Assembly: GCA_048173955.1 (NCBI GenBank)
Contig: DBEYOB010000141.1
Coordinates: forward strand, 1-23,007
Source: CAZUFB01 sp048173955
GTDB taxonomy: Bacteria > Actinomycetota > Coriobacteriia > Coriobacteriales > UMGS124
Direction of reading: 5' to 3'
DNA length: 23,007 bases
In this document: positions 1 to 7,016 of the stretch, piece by piece
How positions within the stretch are numbered: position 1 is the first letter of the stretch
Layout: each line of letters opens with the position of its first letter
Notes under the pieces: model-generated
What the model was told of the DNA's origin: nothing
Database searches by the model: none
What the model saw: the letters and a program-made list of their open reading frames with translations, nothing else
Translations under genes and position numbers: made by a program

Positions 1-741
1 CACCAGCAGCACGCACTCGCCCTTGAGGCCGCCCTCCCCCGCGGCGCGGTCGGCGACCAGCGCGGCCAGGTCGGGGGCCGGGGCGCGGAGCACCTCCTGG
101 TGGAGCTTCGTCAGCTCGCGGCAGAGCGCGGCGCGCCGCCCCGGGAACGCCCGGCCGATCGCCGCGAGCGAGGCGGCGGCACGGTGCGGGGACTCGTAGA
201 ACGCCAGGACGGCGGGCAGGCCGGCGAGCTCGGCGAGCAGCCGGTCGCGCTCGGCGTCCCTGCGCGGAAGAAAGCCCCCGAAGTAGAACGCCTCGCATGC
301 GAACCCCGCCGCCGCGATCGCGCAGGTCACCGCCGAAGGCCCGGGGACCACGTCGACCGGGACGCCCGCGTCGAGGCACGCGTCGACGAGCCGCGCCCCC
401 GGATCCGCCACCGCGGGCATACCGGCGTCGGAGACGAACGCGACGCGCTCGCCCGCCAGCATGCGCTCCACCAGCTGCGGGGCGCGCCGGGCGATCACGT
501 TCTCGTCGCAGCGCTCGAGGCGCCCCTCGATTCCGAAGGCCGCCAGCAGCCTGCCGGAGACGCGCGTGTCCTCGGCGCACACGACGTCGGCGGCGCGCAG
601 GGCGTCCGCCGCGCGCGGTGAGAGGTCCCCCAGGTTGCCGATGGGCGTGCCCACCAGCGTCAGGCCCCCCTCGGACCGTCCCGCCCGTCCGCCGCGCCCG
701 TCCGCGGCGCACGCCGCGCCGCCCATGCCGGCCCCTTCCAT
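1..741 (-). CDS. rsmI: 16S rRNA (cytidine(1402)-2'-O)-methyltransferase RsmI, C-terminus beyond window edge
   Basis: RsmI uses SAM to methylate the 2'-O of C1402 in 16S rRNA at the decoding centre, in the cytoplasm. The minus-strand frame is open from the edge up to 741 (247 codons visible). The N-terminal tetrapyrrole-methylase signature GTPIGNLGD is at residues 31-39, followed by AEDTR (57-61), VSDAGMPAVADPG (the usual VSDAGTPxxxDPG with Met for Thr), VPGPSA and FLPRK. I chose ATG 741 because a GGAAGGGG ribosome binding site sits just upstream. ATG 726 is the alternative and would drop five residues. The N-terminal 25 residues are Gly/Arg/Ala-rich and are not part of the family fold. The last visible residues ECVLLV match the family's C-terminal half, so only a short tail is missing. 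It is divergent from the hydrogenase operon, with no functional link visible. Family assignment is secure; the start is less so. Confidence 0.93.
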   Translation of the reverse strand, partial: MEGAGMGGAACAADGRGGRAGRSEGGLTLVGTPIGNLGDLSPRAADALRAADVVCAEDTRVSGRLLAAFGIEGRLERCDENVIARRAPQLVERMLAGERVAFVSDAGMPAVADPGARLVDACLDAGVPVDVVPGPSAVTCAIAAAGFACEAFYFGGFLPRRDAERDRLLAELAGLPAVLAFYESPHRAAASLAAIGRAFPGRRAALCRELTKLHQEVLRAPAPDLAALVADRAAGEGGLKGECVLLV

Positions 742-1006
742 GCAGACCCCTTCCGCCGCCGCCGACCGCGCGCGCGGAGTCCGCCCGTGTGCGCCCGCCG
801 ACGATTTGCTACCTGCCTGCGTTTTACCACACCACCGTCACACAATAGGGTTTGCGGGCATGCTAATAAGAGAAATCCGGCAAACGCGCCGCCGATTCGG
901 TCGGCCGCGCCGCGCGGGGCTCCGCAGTGGCCCCGGCCGGTCGCGAGACGCGCCCGCAGCGCGCCCGCGCGGCAACGGAAACTGTGGCTCGAGGAGCGGA
1001 GGCAAC
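742..1006. promoter_or_regulatory. Divergent rsmI / ech intergenic region with weak promoter candidates
   Basis: This 265-bp spacer is GC-rich at both ends but has an AT-richer island at about 800-880, the likely place for both divergent promoters. For ech, one weak pair is TTTACC (-35 like) and TAGGGT (-10 like) 17 bp apart in the stretch 824-852. A second possibility is TAATAA at 864-869 preceded by TGC. No good -35 matches the latter. The ech leader would be about 130-150 nt and GC-rich. No clear operator palindrome is visible. The promoter assignment is a guess from local composition. Confidence 0.3.
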
Positions 1007-3004
1007 GTGGGCATCATAGGGTTCCTCATCGCCTTCCCGTTGGTGGCGGCGGCATTGTGCCTGATCGCGCCCAACCGGCGGGTTCGCGGGGTCGTCGTAT
1101 ATGTGGCCGCCGCCTGCATCGGCGTGGCCGCCATCGTGCTCGCAAGCGGTCACCTGACCGGCGGGTCGACCTACTATCCCGTCTCGCCGCACTTGGTGAA
1201 CTGGGTCTGCCTGGTCGTCGACCTGGCCCTTTCCGCCTACGTCATGTGGCGCGCGCTCAGCGCCGGGCGGCGCGGGGTGTTCGCCCTCGCATGCCTGCAG
1301 GCGCTTCTGGTATGCGTCCTCGAGTTCGGCGTCGCCGGCGGCATCGATGTGCGCAACGCCGTCTACGTCGACACCCTGAGCTCCATCATGGTCCTCGTCA
1401 TCGGCGTGATCGGCAGCGGCATCGTCGTCTACGCCGTGGGCTACATGCGCGACTTCCAGCACCATCAGGACGAGCTCGCCGCGCGCGGCGAGGAGGCGGC
1501 CCCCGACCGCCAGAGCGTCTTCTTCGCCGTGATGTTCCTGTTCCTGTCGGCGATGTTCGGCATCGTGCTCTTCAACCACCTGGTGTGGATGCTCACCATG
1601 TGGGAGGTCACCACGGTCTGCTCGTTCTTCCTGATCGGCTACACCCAGACCCGCGAGGCCACCGCCAACTCGTTCCGCCAAATCTGGATGAACCTCCTGG
1701 GCGGCATCGCCTTCACGCTCGCCCTCATCTACACCGGCTCCACCGTGGGCATCATGGAGCTCGACCGCTTCGTCAACATCGGCCTCATCAGCCCGAGTTT
1801 CGCGATGCTGCCGCTCGGTCTGCTCTCCTTCGCCGCGCTCACGAAGGCGGCGCAGATGCCCTTCCACACCTGGCTGCTCGGCGCCATGGTCGCCCCGACG
1901 CCCACCAGCGCCCTGCTCCACTCCTCGACGATGGTCAAGGCCGGCGTCTTCCTGCTGATCCGCCTCTCCCCGCTCATGGGGACGTTCGTGGCCGGCAACG
2001 TGCACTCGAGCCTGAACCCGGTCGGCGTCTCCGTCATGCTCGTCGGCTGCATCACCTTCCTGCTCTGCTCGATCGTCGCGATCACCCAGAGCAACGCCAA
2101 GCGCGTGCTCGCCTACTCCACCGTCGCCAACCTCGGCCTAATCGTCACCTGCTCGGGCATCGGCACCGCCGCGGCGGTGTGGGCCGCCATCTTCCTGCTC
2201 GTGTTCCACGCGGCCGCCAAGTCGCTGCTCTTCCTGTGCGTCGGCACCGCCGAGCACCACATCGGCAGCCGCGACATCGAGAGCATGGACGCGTTGGTCT
2301 CCCGCATGCCCCGTCTCGCCTGCCTCATGGCGCTCGGCATCTGCGGCATGTTCGTCGCGCCGTTCGGCATGCTCGTCTCCAAGTGGGCCGCCCTGGGCGC
2401 CTTCGTCGACTCCGGCCTGCTCGTGCTCGTCGTCATGATGGGCTTCGGCAGCGCGGCCACCTTCTTCTTCTGGGCCAAGTGGCTCGGCAAGATCCTCTGC
2501 AACGTGCGCGGCGCCGAGTCGGTCGAGGAGGGCGTCCACAGCGCCGAGTGGGTCGCCCTGGGCATCATGGCGGCAGCCACGGCGCTGCTCGCCGTGTTCC
2601 TCCCGTTCGTCTCCGAGGGCGTGGTCGCCCCCTACGTCGCGCGCCTCGTGGGAGGATCGCTCGTCTCCCCCGCGGCCGGCGACCTGGCCGTCATGGCCAT
2701 CATGGCGCTCGTCATGCTCGTCGTGCCCGTCTCGGTGGTGCTCAAGGTGAAGTCCGACCACGCCGAGGACCGCGGCGCCCACCAAGTCAACCTGGGCGGC
2801 GTCGCCCTGTCGGAGACGACCTTCTCCGGCGCGCTCGGCGGCGAGGTCGCCTACACGCAGCGCAACTGGTACCTCGACCGCGTCTTCAACGAGGAGAAGA
2901 TCAGCCGCTGGGGCGGCGTGGTGTGCATCCTCGTCGCGCTTGCGGGCATCGCCTGCGCCCTGGGCATGAGCTACCTTTCCTTCTTCGTGGGGAGCGTGAT
3001 CTAG
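1007..3004 (+). CDS. echA: Ech-type [NiFe] hydrogenase membrane subunit EchA (NuoL/antiporter-like)
   Basis: This is the large membrane subunit of an energy-converting (group 4) [NiFe] hydrogenase, homologous to NuoL and Mrp antiporter subunits, and it should carry the ion-translocation path. It has 665 residues with about fifteen hydrophobic segments. The two key charged residues of the family are present: E200 in the MWEV motif (equivalent to the essential TM5 Glu of NuoL) and K280 in TKAAQMPFHTWL, followed by the hallmark PTPTSALLHSSTMVKAG. I chose GTG 1007 because GGAGG lies at 998-1002, four bases upstream, and the protein then begins directly with a membrane helix. The open frame runs back to 461, but that part is antisense to rsmI and has no family resemblance. 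First gene of the operon; echB begins one base after its stop. The Ech assignment rests mainly on the six-gene order; HyfB-like is the alternative name. Confidence 0.92.
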   Translation: MGIIGFLIAFPLVAAALCLIAPNRRVRGVVVYVAAACIGVAAIVLASGHLTGGSTYYPVSPHLVNWVCLVVDLALSAYVMWRALSAGRRGVFALACLQALLVCVLEFGVAGGIDVRNAVYVDTLSSIMVLVIGVIGSGIVVYAVGYMRDFQHHQDELAARGEEAAPDRQSVFFAVMFLFLSAMFGIVLFNHLVWMLTMWEVTTVCSFFLIGYTQTREATANSFRQIWMNLLGGIAFTLALIYTGSTVGIMELDRFVNIGLISPSFAMLPLGLLSFAALTKAAQMPFHTWLLGAMVAPTPTSALLHSSTMVKAGVFLLIRLSPLMGTFVAGNVHSSLNPVGVSVMLVGCITFLLCSIVAITQSNAKRVLAYSTVANLGLIVTCSGIGTAAAVWAAIFLLVFHAAAKSLLFLCVGTAEHHIGSRDIESMDALVSRMPRLACLMALGICGMFVAPFGMLVSKWAALGAFVDSGLLVLVVMMGFGSAATFFFWAKWLGKILCNVRGAESVEEGVHSAEWVALGIMAAATALLAVFLPFVSEGVVAPYVARLVGGSLVSPAAGDLAVMAIMALVMLVVPVSVVLKVKSDHAEDRGAHQVNLGGVALSETTFSGALGGEVAYTQRNWYLDRVFNEEKISRWGGVVCILVALAGIACALGMSYLSFFVGSVI

Positions 3005-3005
3005 G

Positions 3006-3899
3006 ATGGCACCCGTTTTGAGCATCGTGCTTGCCGTGCTGTTCGTCGTCTTCGGCGGGGCGCTCGGATGCCTGCTCCAAGGCGCCGACCGCATCGTCTC
3101 CGCCCGCATGCAGGGCCGCAAGGGCCCAAGCATCTGGCAGCCGTACTACGACGTGCGCAAGCTCCTCGAGAAGGACCCCAAGGGCTCCGCTCCGGCCATG
3201 ACCATGCTCTGCGGCCTGTCGCTGCTCTGCGCCGTGGTCGCCGGTGCCGTCTTCTTCGCGGGCGGGAACTTCCTGCTGGTCGTCTTCACGATCACGCTGT
3301 CGAGCCTGCTGTTCGTCCTGGCCGCCTACATGAACCCCTCGCCCTTCGCGCAGATCGGCGCGCAGCGTGAGATTTTGCAGGTGATGTCCTACGAGCCCAT
3401 GGTGCTCTTCGTCGCCGTGGGTATCTATCTGGCGAGCGGGTCATTCGAGGTGAGCGCCCTGTTCGACCGCAACGTGGCGCTGGTCGTGCTGCAACCGCTC
3501 GTCTTCCTGGGCTTCCTGTTCGTGCTGACGATCAAGCTGCGCAAGTCGCCCTTCGACCTGTCGGTCGCCCACCACGCCCATCAGGAGCTCGTGCGCGGCG
3601 CCACGACCGAGATGAGCGGCCGCACCCTGGCGCTGGTCGAGGTCACCCACTGGTACGAGAACGTGCTCTTCCTGGGATGGGTCGGCATGTTCGTGGTCAC
3701 GGCCAACCCGCTGTCCGTCGTGCTCGCCGTCGTCGTCGCCCTGGTCGTCTGGCTGCTCGAAATCTGGATCGACAACAACTTCGCCCGCGTCAAGTGGCAG
3801 GTCATGCTCAAGGGCGCCCGGGGCGTCGCCCTGGTCGCGTCCATCGTCAACTTCGCCGTCTTCTACTTCGTGGAGAGCGGCGGAGTCGTGATCCTCTAG
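3006..3899 (+). CDS. echB: Ech-type hydrogenase membrane subunit EchB (NuoH-like)
   Basis: This is the membrane anchor homologous to NuoH of complex I. It joins the peripheral hydrogenase module to the antiporter-like subunit. It has 297 residues and about eight membrane segments. NuoH-family loop motifs are visible: GRKGPSIWQPYYDVRKLLEK (residues 37-56), PFAQIGAQREILQVMSYEP (113-131) with R121, E122 and E130, RKSPFDL (179-185), and E194/E202 in the following cytoplasmic loop. These loops form the contact with the large and small hydrogenase subunits. The ATG follows the echA stop by one base, so translation is probably coupled. The length is usual for EchB (about 290). Confidence in the family is very high; function as part of Ech is inferred from the operon. 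Confidence 0.93.
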   Translation: MAPVLSIVLAVLFVVFGGALGCLLQGADRIVSARMQGRKGPSIWQPYYDVRKLLEKDPKGSAPAMTMLCGLSLLCAVVAGAVFFAGGNFLLVVFTITLSSLLFVLAAYMNPSPFAQIGAQREILQVMSYEPMVLFVAVGIYLASGSFEVSALFDRNVALVVLQPLVFLGFLFVLTIKLRKSPFDLSVAHHAHQELVRGATTEMSGRTLALVEVTHWYENVLFLGWVGMFVVTANPLSVVLAVVVALVVWLLEIWIDNNFARVKWQVMLKGARGVALVASIVNFAVFYFVESGGVVIL

Positions 3900-3909
3900 G
3901 AGGGGGCAC

Positions 3910-4497
3910 ATGTCCTACACCAGCAAGTCCCCGTGGCTCATCCACTACGACGCCGCCAGCTGCAACGGCTGCGACATCGAGGTCCTCGCCTGCCTCACGC
4001 CGCTCTACGACGTCGAGCGGTTCGGCATCATCAACACCGGCAACCCCCGCCACGCCGACATCTTCCTGGTGACCGGCTCGGTGAACGAGCAGGCCGCCGG
4101 CGTCATCCGCCAGATCTACGACCAGATGCTCGAGCCCAAGGTCGTCATCGCCGTGGGCATCTGCGCCTGCTCGGGCGGCATCTTCCACGACTGCTACAAC
4201 GTCGCAGGCGGCATCGACAAGGTCATACCCGTCGACGTGTACGTGCCCGGCTGCGCGGCGCGTCCCCAGTCGATCATCGACGGAGTCGTCAAAGGCCTCG
4301 AGATCCTCGAGAAGAAGCGCGACGCCCTTGCCGCCGGCGCCCCCGTCCCCAAGGGCACGATGCACACCGCCGACGACGACGTCCCGCGCGTCAACATGGG
4401 CCACGGCGCCGCCGCATCGGCGGCGGGCGACCCCGCGCAGCCCGAGGCGCCCGCGGCAGACCAGACAGCCGAGAAGACCGAGGAGGCAGAGCGATGA
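3910..4497 (+). CDS. echC: Ech-type hydrogenase small subunit EchC (NuoB-like), with charged C-terminal tail
   Basis: This small subunit holds the proximal [4Fe-4S] cluster that passes electrons to the NiFe site. Of 195 residues, 1-150 are the NuoB/EchC core. The four expected cluster ligands are C18 and C21 (SCNGCD), C85 in GICACSGG, and C115 in VPGCAARPQ. Additional cysteines at 28, 87 and 95 are not needed for one cluster. Residues from about 160 on are an Ala/Pro/Glu-rich tail not belonging to the core (see findings). An AGGAGGG ribosome binding site lies at 3899-3905, just before ATG 3910. The gene overlaps echD by four bases (ATGA). Typical EchC and NuoB proteins end near the last helix, so this tail is the one oddity. 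Confidence 0.94.
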   Translation: MSYTSKSPWLIHYDAASCNGCDIEVLACLTPLYDVERFGIINTGNPRHADIFLVTGSVNEQAAGVIRQIYDQMLEPKVVIAVGICACSGGIFHDCYNVAGGIDKVIPVDVYVPGCAARPQSIIDGVVKGLEILEKKRDALAAGAPVPKGTMHTADDDVPRVNMGHGAAASAAGDPAQPEAPAADQTAEKTEEAER

Positions 4498-4892
4498 GCA
4501 CCGCCCTGTTCGTAAACACCACGCTCGACGAGCTGCTCGCGCGCGCCGCCGAGTTCAAGGCGAAGGGGTGGCGCTTCGTCCAATGCTGCGCGACCCGCGA
4601 CGGCGAGAACATGTTCGAGCTGCTCTACACGTTCTGCGATGACGCGACGAGCGAAATCGCCAACCTGCGCCTCGTCGTCGCCGCCAACGACGAGGTCCCC
4701 AGCGTCGGCGCGCTCTTCCCCTGCGCGTTCATGTTCGAGAACGAGATGCACGACCTGTTCGGCATCGGCATCAGCGGCATCACGCTCGACTATCGCGGCG
4801 GTTTCTACCATCTGCACATCCCCACGCCCATGGCGCGGGGCGAGCTGCGCGCGGCCAAGAAGGCCGCCAAGGCCGACGGACAGGAGGCGTAG
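4494..4892 (+). CDS. echD: Ech-type hydrogenase subunit EchD (NuoC-like)
   Basis: EchD is a soluble structural subunit homologous to the 30-kDa NuoC subunit and binds the large subunit EchE on the cytoplasmic face. It has 132 residues. The recognisable family element is FENEMHDLFGI at residues 81-91, matching the NuoC consensus around [ED]REVxDLFGI. The following short C-terminal stretch (YRGGFYHLHIP) ends in a Lys/Ala-rich tail. The ATG at 4494 overlaps the echC stop as ATGA, and AGGAGG at 4481-4486 supports this start. EchD is the least conserved Ech subunit, so the call leans on both the motif and its place between echC and echE. Confidence 0.88.
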   Translation: MSTALFVNTTLDELLARAAEFKAKGWRFVQCCATRDGENMFELLYTFCDDATSEIANLRLVVAANDEVPSVGALFPCAFMFENEMHDLFGIGISGITLDYRGGFYHLHIPTPMARGELRAAKKAAKADGQEA

Positions 4893-4898
4893 GGCCCC

Positions 4899-5987
4899 AT
4901 GGCAGAGAAGACCATCATCCCCTTCGGCCCGCAGCACCCCGTGCTGCCCGAGCCCGTGCACCTCGACCTCGTCCTCGAGGACGAGACGGTCGTCGAGGCC
5001 ATCCCCCAGATCGGCTTCGTCCACCGCGGGCTCGAGAAGCTCGTCGAGAAGCGCGACTACCAGCGCTTCGTGTTCGTGGCCGAGCGCATCTGCGGCATCT
5101 GCAGCTTCGGGCATTCGGCAGGCTACAGCCAGGCGATCGAGGGCCTCATGGGCATCGAGGTCCCCAAGCGCGCCGAATACCTGCGCGGCATCTGGCACGA
5201 GCTCTCGCGCATCCACAGCCACCTGCTGTGGCTCGGCCTGGCGGCCGACGCCATGGGCTTCGAAAGCCTGTTCATGCACAGCTGGCGCCTGCGCGAGCGC
5301 GTGCTCGAGATCTTCGAGAAGACGACGGGCGGCCGCGTGATCCTGTCGGTCTGCACACCGGGCGGCGTGTTCAAGGACATCGAGAACACCGAGCTCCGCG
5401 CCATCGCCGACGTGCTCGCCGGTCTGCGCTCCGAGTACGACCAGATCGCCGACACCTTCCTCGAGGACAACTCCGTCAAGAGCCGCCTCGTGGGGGTCGG
5501 CGTGCTCACCGCCGACGAGGCGCGCGAATACGGCTGCGTCGGCCCGTTCGCGCGCGCAAGCGGCCTGCGCACCGACGTGCGCCTCGCGGGCGAGGGCGCC
5601 TACGGCGAGCTTCTCGACTTCGAGCCCGTCCTGGCGACCGAGGGCGACTGCTATGCGCGCTGCAAGGTGCGCGTCCAGGAGGTGCACCAGTCGATCGACA
5701 TCATCAACGAGCTCATCGGGCGCATTCCCGACGGCGAGGTGCGCACGCCCGTCAAGGGGAACCCCGAGGAGGGCTCGCGCGGCGTCGCCCGCATGGAGCA
5801 GCCGCGCGGCGAGGCGTTCTACTACGTCAAGGGCAACGGGACCAAGTACCTCGACCGGTTCCGCGTGAGAACGCCGACCTCCGCCAACATCCCCGGCATG
5901 GTCGCCGCCATCGCCGGCTGCGACCTCGCCGACGTGGCGAACATCGTTTTGACCATCGACCCCTGCATCAGCTGCAGCGAGCGATAG
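4899..5987 (+). CDS. echE: Ech-type [NiFe] hydrogenase large (catalytic) subunit EchE (NuoD-like)
   Basis: This is the catalytic subunit that carries the NiFe(CN)2CO site, where protons are reduced with electrons from ferredoxin. It has 362 residues. Both nickel-binding CxxC pairs are intact: C65/C68 in RICGICSFGHS and C356/C359 in DPCISCSER. This separates it from NuoD of complex I, which lacks them. The protein stops right after the second motif (R362), with no C-terminal extension for a maturation protease to remove. As I recall, EchE of Methanosarcina barkeri and CooH of Rhodospirillum rubrum also lack this extension. AGGAGG lies 11 bases upstream, at 4882-4887. Insertion of the metal site would need HypA-F proteins, none of which is in this window. 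Confidence 0.95.
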   Translation: MAEKTIIPFGPQHPVLPEPVHLDLVLEDETVVEAIPQIGFVHRGLEKLVEKRDYQRFVFVAERICGICSFGHSAGYSQAIEGLMGIEVPKRAEYLRGIWHELSRIHSHLLWLGLAADAMGFESLFMHSWRLRERVLEIFEKTTGGRVILSVCTPGGVFKDIENTELRAIADVLAGLRSEYDQIADTFLEDNSVKSRLVGVGVLTADEAREYGCVGPFARASGLRTDVRLAGEGAYGELLDFEPVLATEGDCYARCKVRVQEVHQSIDIINELIGRIPDGEVRTPVKGNPEEGSRGVARMEQPRGEAFYYVKGNGTKYLDRFRVRTPTSANIPGMVAAIAGCDLADVANIVLTIDPCISCSER

Positions 5988-5999
5988 AGAGGAGGAGCG

Positions 6000-6572
6000 A
6001 TGGGCGAGTTCAAGCTCGGGCGCATGACGCTCAAGAGCCTCTTTTCCAAACCGGCGACCAAGCTCTATCCCGTCGAGCCGCCGCAGTTCTTCCCGACGTC
6101 GAAGGGGCACGTGGTCATCGACACCGACCGCTGCCGCTTCGACGGCAGCTGCGCCAACCTGTGCCCCACCGGCGCCCTCGAGGTCGACCGCAAGGCGCTC
6201 ACCTGGTCGATCGACCGCTTCAAATGCATCCAGTGCCGCAACTGCATTGAGGTGTGCGTCGAAGACGCCCTGCACATGGAGAACACCTACGCGACCCCCT
6301 CGACCGAGCATGTGCGCGAGGTGTTCGAGGTGACGCCCGTCGACCGCGAGCGCCGCGAGCGCGAGGCGGCCGAGAAGGCGGCGCGCGCCGCGAAGCTGCG
6401 CGAGGAGGCGATGGCGAAGAAGAAGGCGGCCGCCGCTGCCGAGAAGGCAGCGAAGGCCGAAACGGGCGAGAAGGGCGAGAAGGGCGCGAAGGCCGAAGCG
6501 GGGGCGGAACCGACTGCAGGCGCAGAAAGGGAAAAGGCCGCCGGCGCGGAACCGGCCGCAGGCAACGAATGA
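6000..6572 (+). CDS. echF: Ech-type hydrogenase ferredoxin-like subunit EchF (NuoI-like) with Asp-substituted cluster motif and charged tail
   Basis: EchF is the polyferredoxin subunit that receives electrons from reduced ferredoxin and relays them to EchC. It has 190 residues. Residues 36-100 hold two ferredoxin motifs. The second is complete (C76, C79, C82, C86). The first reads C45-x2-D48-x2-C51-x3-C55-P, so an Asp stands where the second Cys belongs (codon GAC at 6141-6143). Residues from about 113 to 190 are a Lys/Glu/Ala-rich, probably helical then disordered tail (EKAARAAKLREE, then EKGEKGAKAEAG), which ordinary EchF lacks. A GAGGAGCG ribosome binding site precedes ATG 6000 by a few bases, 12 nt after the echE stop. 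Last gene of the operon, followed by a clear terminator. Family is certain; the electron-transfer effect of D48 is inferred. Confidence 0.92.
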   Translation: MGEFKLGRMTLKSLFSKPATKLYPVEPPQFFPTSKGHVVIDTDRCRFDGSCANLCPTGALEVDRKALTWSIDRFKCIQCRNCIEVCVEDALHMENTYATPSTEHVREVFEVTPVDRERREREAAEKAARAAKLREEAMAKKKAAAAAEKAAKAETGEKGEKGAKAEAGAEPTAGAEREKAAGAEPAAGNE

Positions 6573-6596
6573 CCACGCGCGATTCGTGAGCGCGAC

Positions 6597-6637
6597 AAGG
6601 CGGGCTTTCTGCGGGAACGCGGAGGGCCCGCCTTTTA
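6597..6637 (+). terminator. Intrinsic terminator of the ech operon
   Basis: AAGGCGGGC (6597-6605) pairs with GCCCGCCTT (6626-6634), a 9-bp stem with a 20-nt loop, followed by TTTT at 6633-6636. It begins 25 nt after the echF stop, as expected for the end of the plus-strand operon. Confidence 0.85.
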
Positions 6638-6640
6638 TGT

Positions 6641-6711
6641 GCGGCGGGCGGTCGAAAGCGCGGCGGGCGGCCAGGCAGCCAGGCGGTCGAAAGCGCGGCG
6701 GGCGGTCGAAA
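6641..6711 (+). repeat. GC-rich short direct repeats
   Basis: A 24-bp unit (GGCGGTCGAAAGCGCGGC followed by GGGCGG) occurs perfectly at 6647-6670 and 6682-6705. Its first 11 bases (GGCGGTCGAAA) recur at 6701-6711. The spacing is 35 then 19 bp, and the 11-bp gap between the first two copies is Gly/Ala-codon-like GC sequence. The block lies right between the ech terminator and the left inverted-repeat arm. Too few and too uneven for a CRISPR; function unknown. Confidence 0.8.
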
Positions 6712-6717
6712 TGCCGT

Positions 6718-6769
6718 CGAGTGCGTGTTCTTGAAGAAGTACTGGTCAAATGACCATCGAATGTATGCG
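6718..6769 (+). repeat. Inverted repeat element, left arm
   Basis: This 52-bp arm matches the reverse complement of 6869-6920 at 42 of 52 positions by my hand alignment. It begins with CGAGTGCGTGTTCT (identical in both arms) and contains TGGTCAAATGACCA, itself a hairpin with 6-bp arms and an AA loop, followed by TCGAATG. Similarity may extend about 9 bp further outward. No target-site duplication is evident next to the arms. Confidence 0.82.
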
Positions 6770-6868
6770 AAAACCAGCGCCCGACATGCCTTTACCAGAG
6801 CAGCTCTTTGCATCGTCCCAGGTAGATGAGTTGCTCCCTACTATCCCGACCTTCGGGAGCCTTCAAAC

Positions 6869-6920
6869 AGCACGCATTCGATGGCCATTTGACCAACACT
6901 TTTCGCAGAACACGCACTCG
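6869..6920 (-). repeat. Inverted repeat element, right arm
   Basis: On the minus strand this reads CGAGTGCGTGTTCT, then a diverged stretch, then TTGGTCAAATGGCCATCGAA, parallel to the left arm at 6718-6769. The ten differences are concentrated in an 11-bp stretch in the middle (six of ten). The central small palindrome is kept in the left arm and weakened by one change (a G:T pair if read as minus-strand RNA) here. Confidence 0.82.
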
Positions 6921-7016
6921 CCCGCTTTTTTGCCATCTCCGGCGGTCCCGCACCGCCATCCAAGGCACGCCTGACCCGTACTTGGCCCCGCGCCTGACCC
7001 CGTGCCCGGCCGGACC

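Larger units (their letters stand above)
6573..7016. other. Convergent intergenic region between echF and recO, no supported gene
   Basis: This 444-bp stretch separates convergent echF (plus) and recO (minus). It holds, in order: the ech terminator; GC-rich direct repeats; a 52-bp repeat arm; a 99-bp spacer of roughly 50% GC; the inverted second arm; a small hairpin at 6941-6957 (GGCGGT, loop CCCGC, ACCGCC); and a 10-bp direct repeat CGCCTGACCC at 6968-6977 and 6991-7000. Short open frames cross it on both strands, but none has a good ribosome binding site or recognisable protein. I see no U-rich intrinsic terminator for recO. Confidence 0.7.

Noticed and set aside
824..852. A Rex or CRP/FNR type operator before the ech operon.
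   Set aside because: Only a TTGTG half-site (minus strand) could be seen, with no matching second half at the right distance.
461..1006. Possible 182-codon N-terminal extension of EchA.
   Set aside because: It runs antisense to rsmI, is low-complexity, and the GTG at 1007 has a good ribosome binding site and begins with a membrane helix as in the family.
6641..6711. CRISPR array.
   Set aside because: Only two full repeats, unequal spacing, spacers of 11 bp or none, and no cas genes.
4194..6749. An 851-codon open frame on the minus strand opposite echC-echF.
   Set aside because: It lies antisense to four well-identified genes with conserved motifs, and its product is an Ala/Arg/Leu/Asp-rich string without domain likeness. 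Long antisense frames are expected at this GC content.
6921..6957. Hairpin at 6941-6957 with an adjacent homopolymer run at 6925-6930 as a recO terminator.
   Set aside because: On the minus strand the run following the hairpin is A, not T, and is several bases away. On the plus strand the T run precedes the hairpin. So it does not fit an intrinsic terminator in either direction.
6750..6974. A 74-codon plus-strand open frame within the inverted-repeat element.
   Set aside because: No convincing ribosome binding site, it begins inside the left arm, and the differences between arms do not fall at third codon positions. I keep the region as a repeat element, not a gene.
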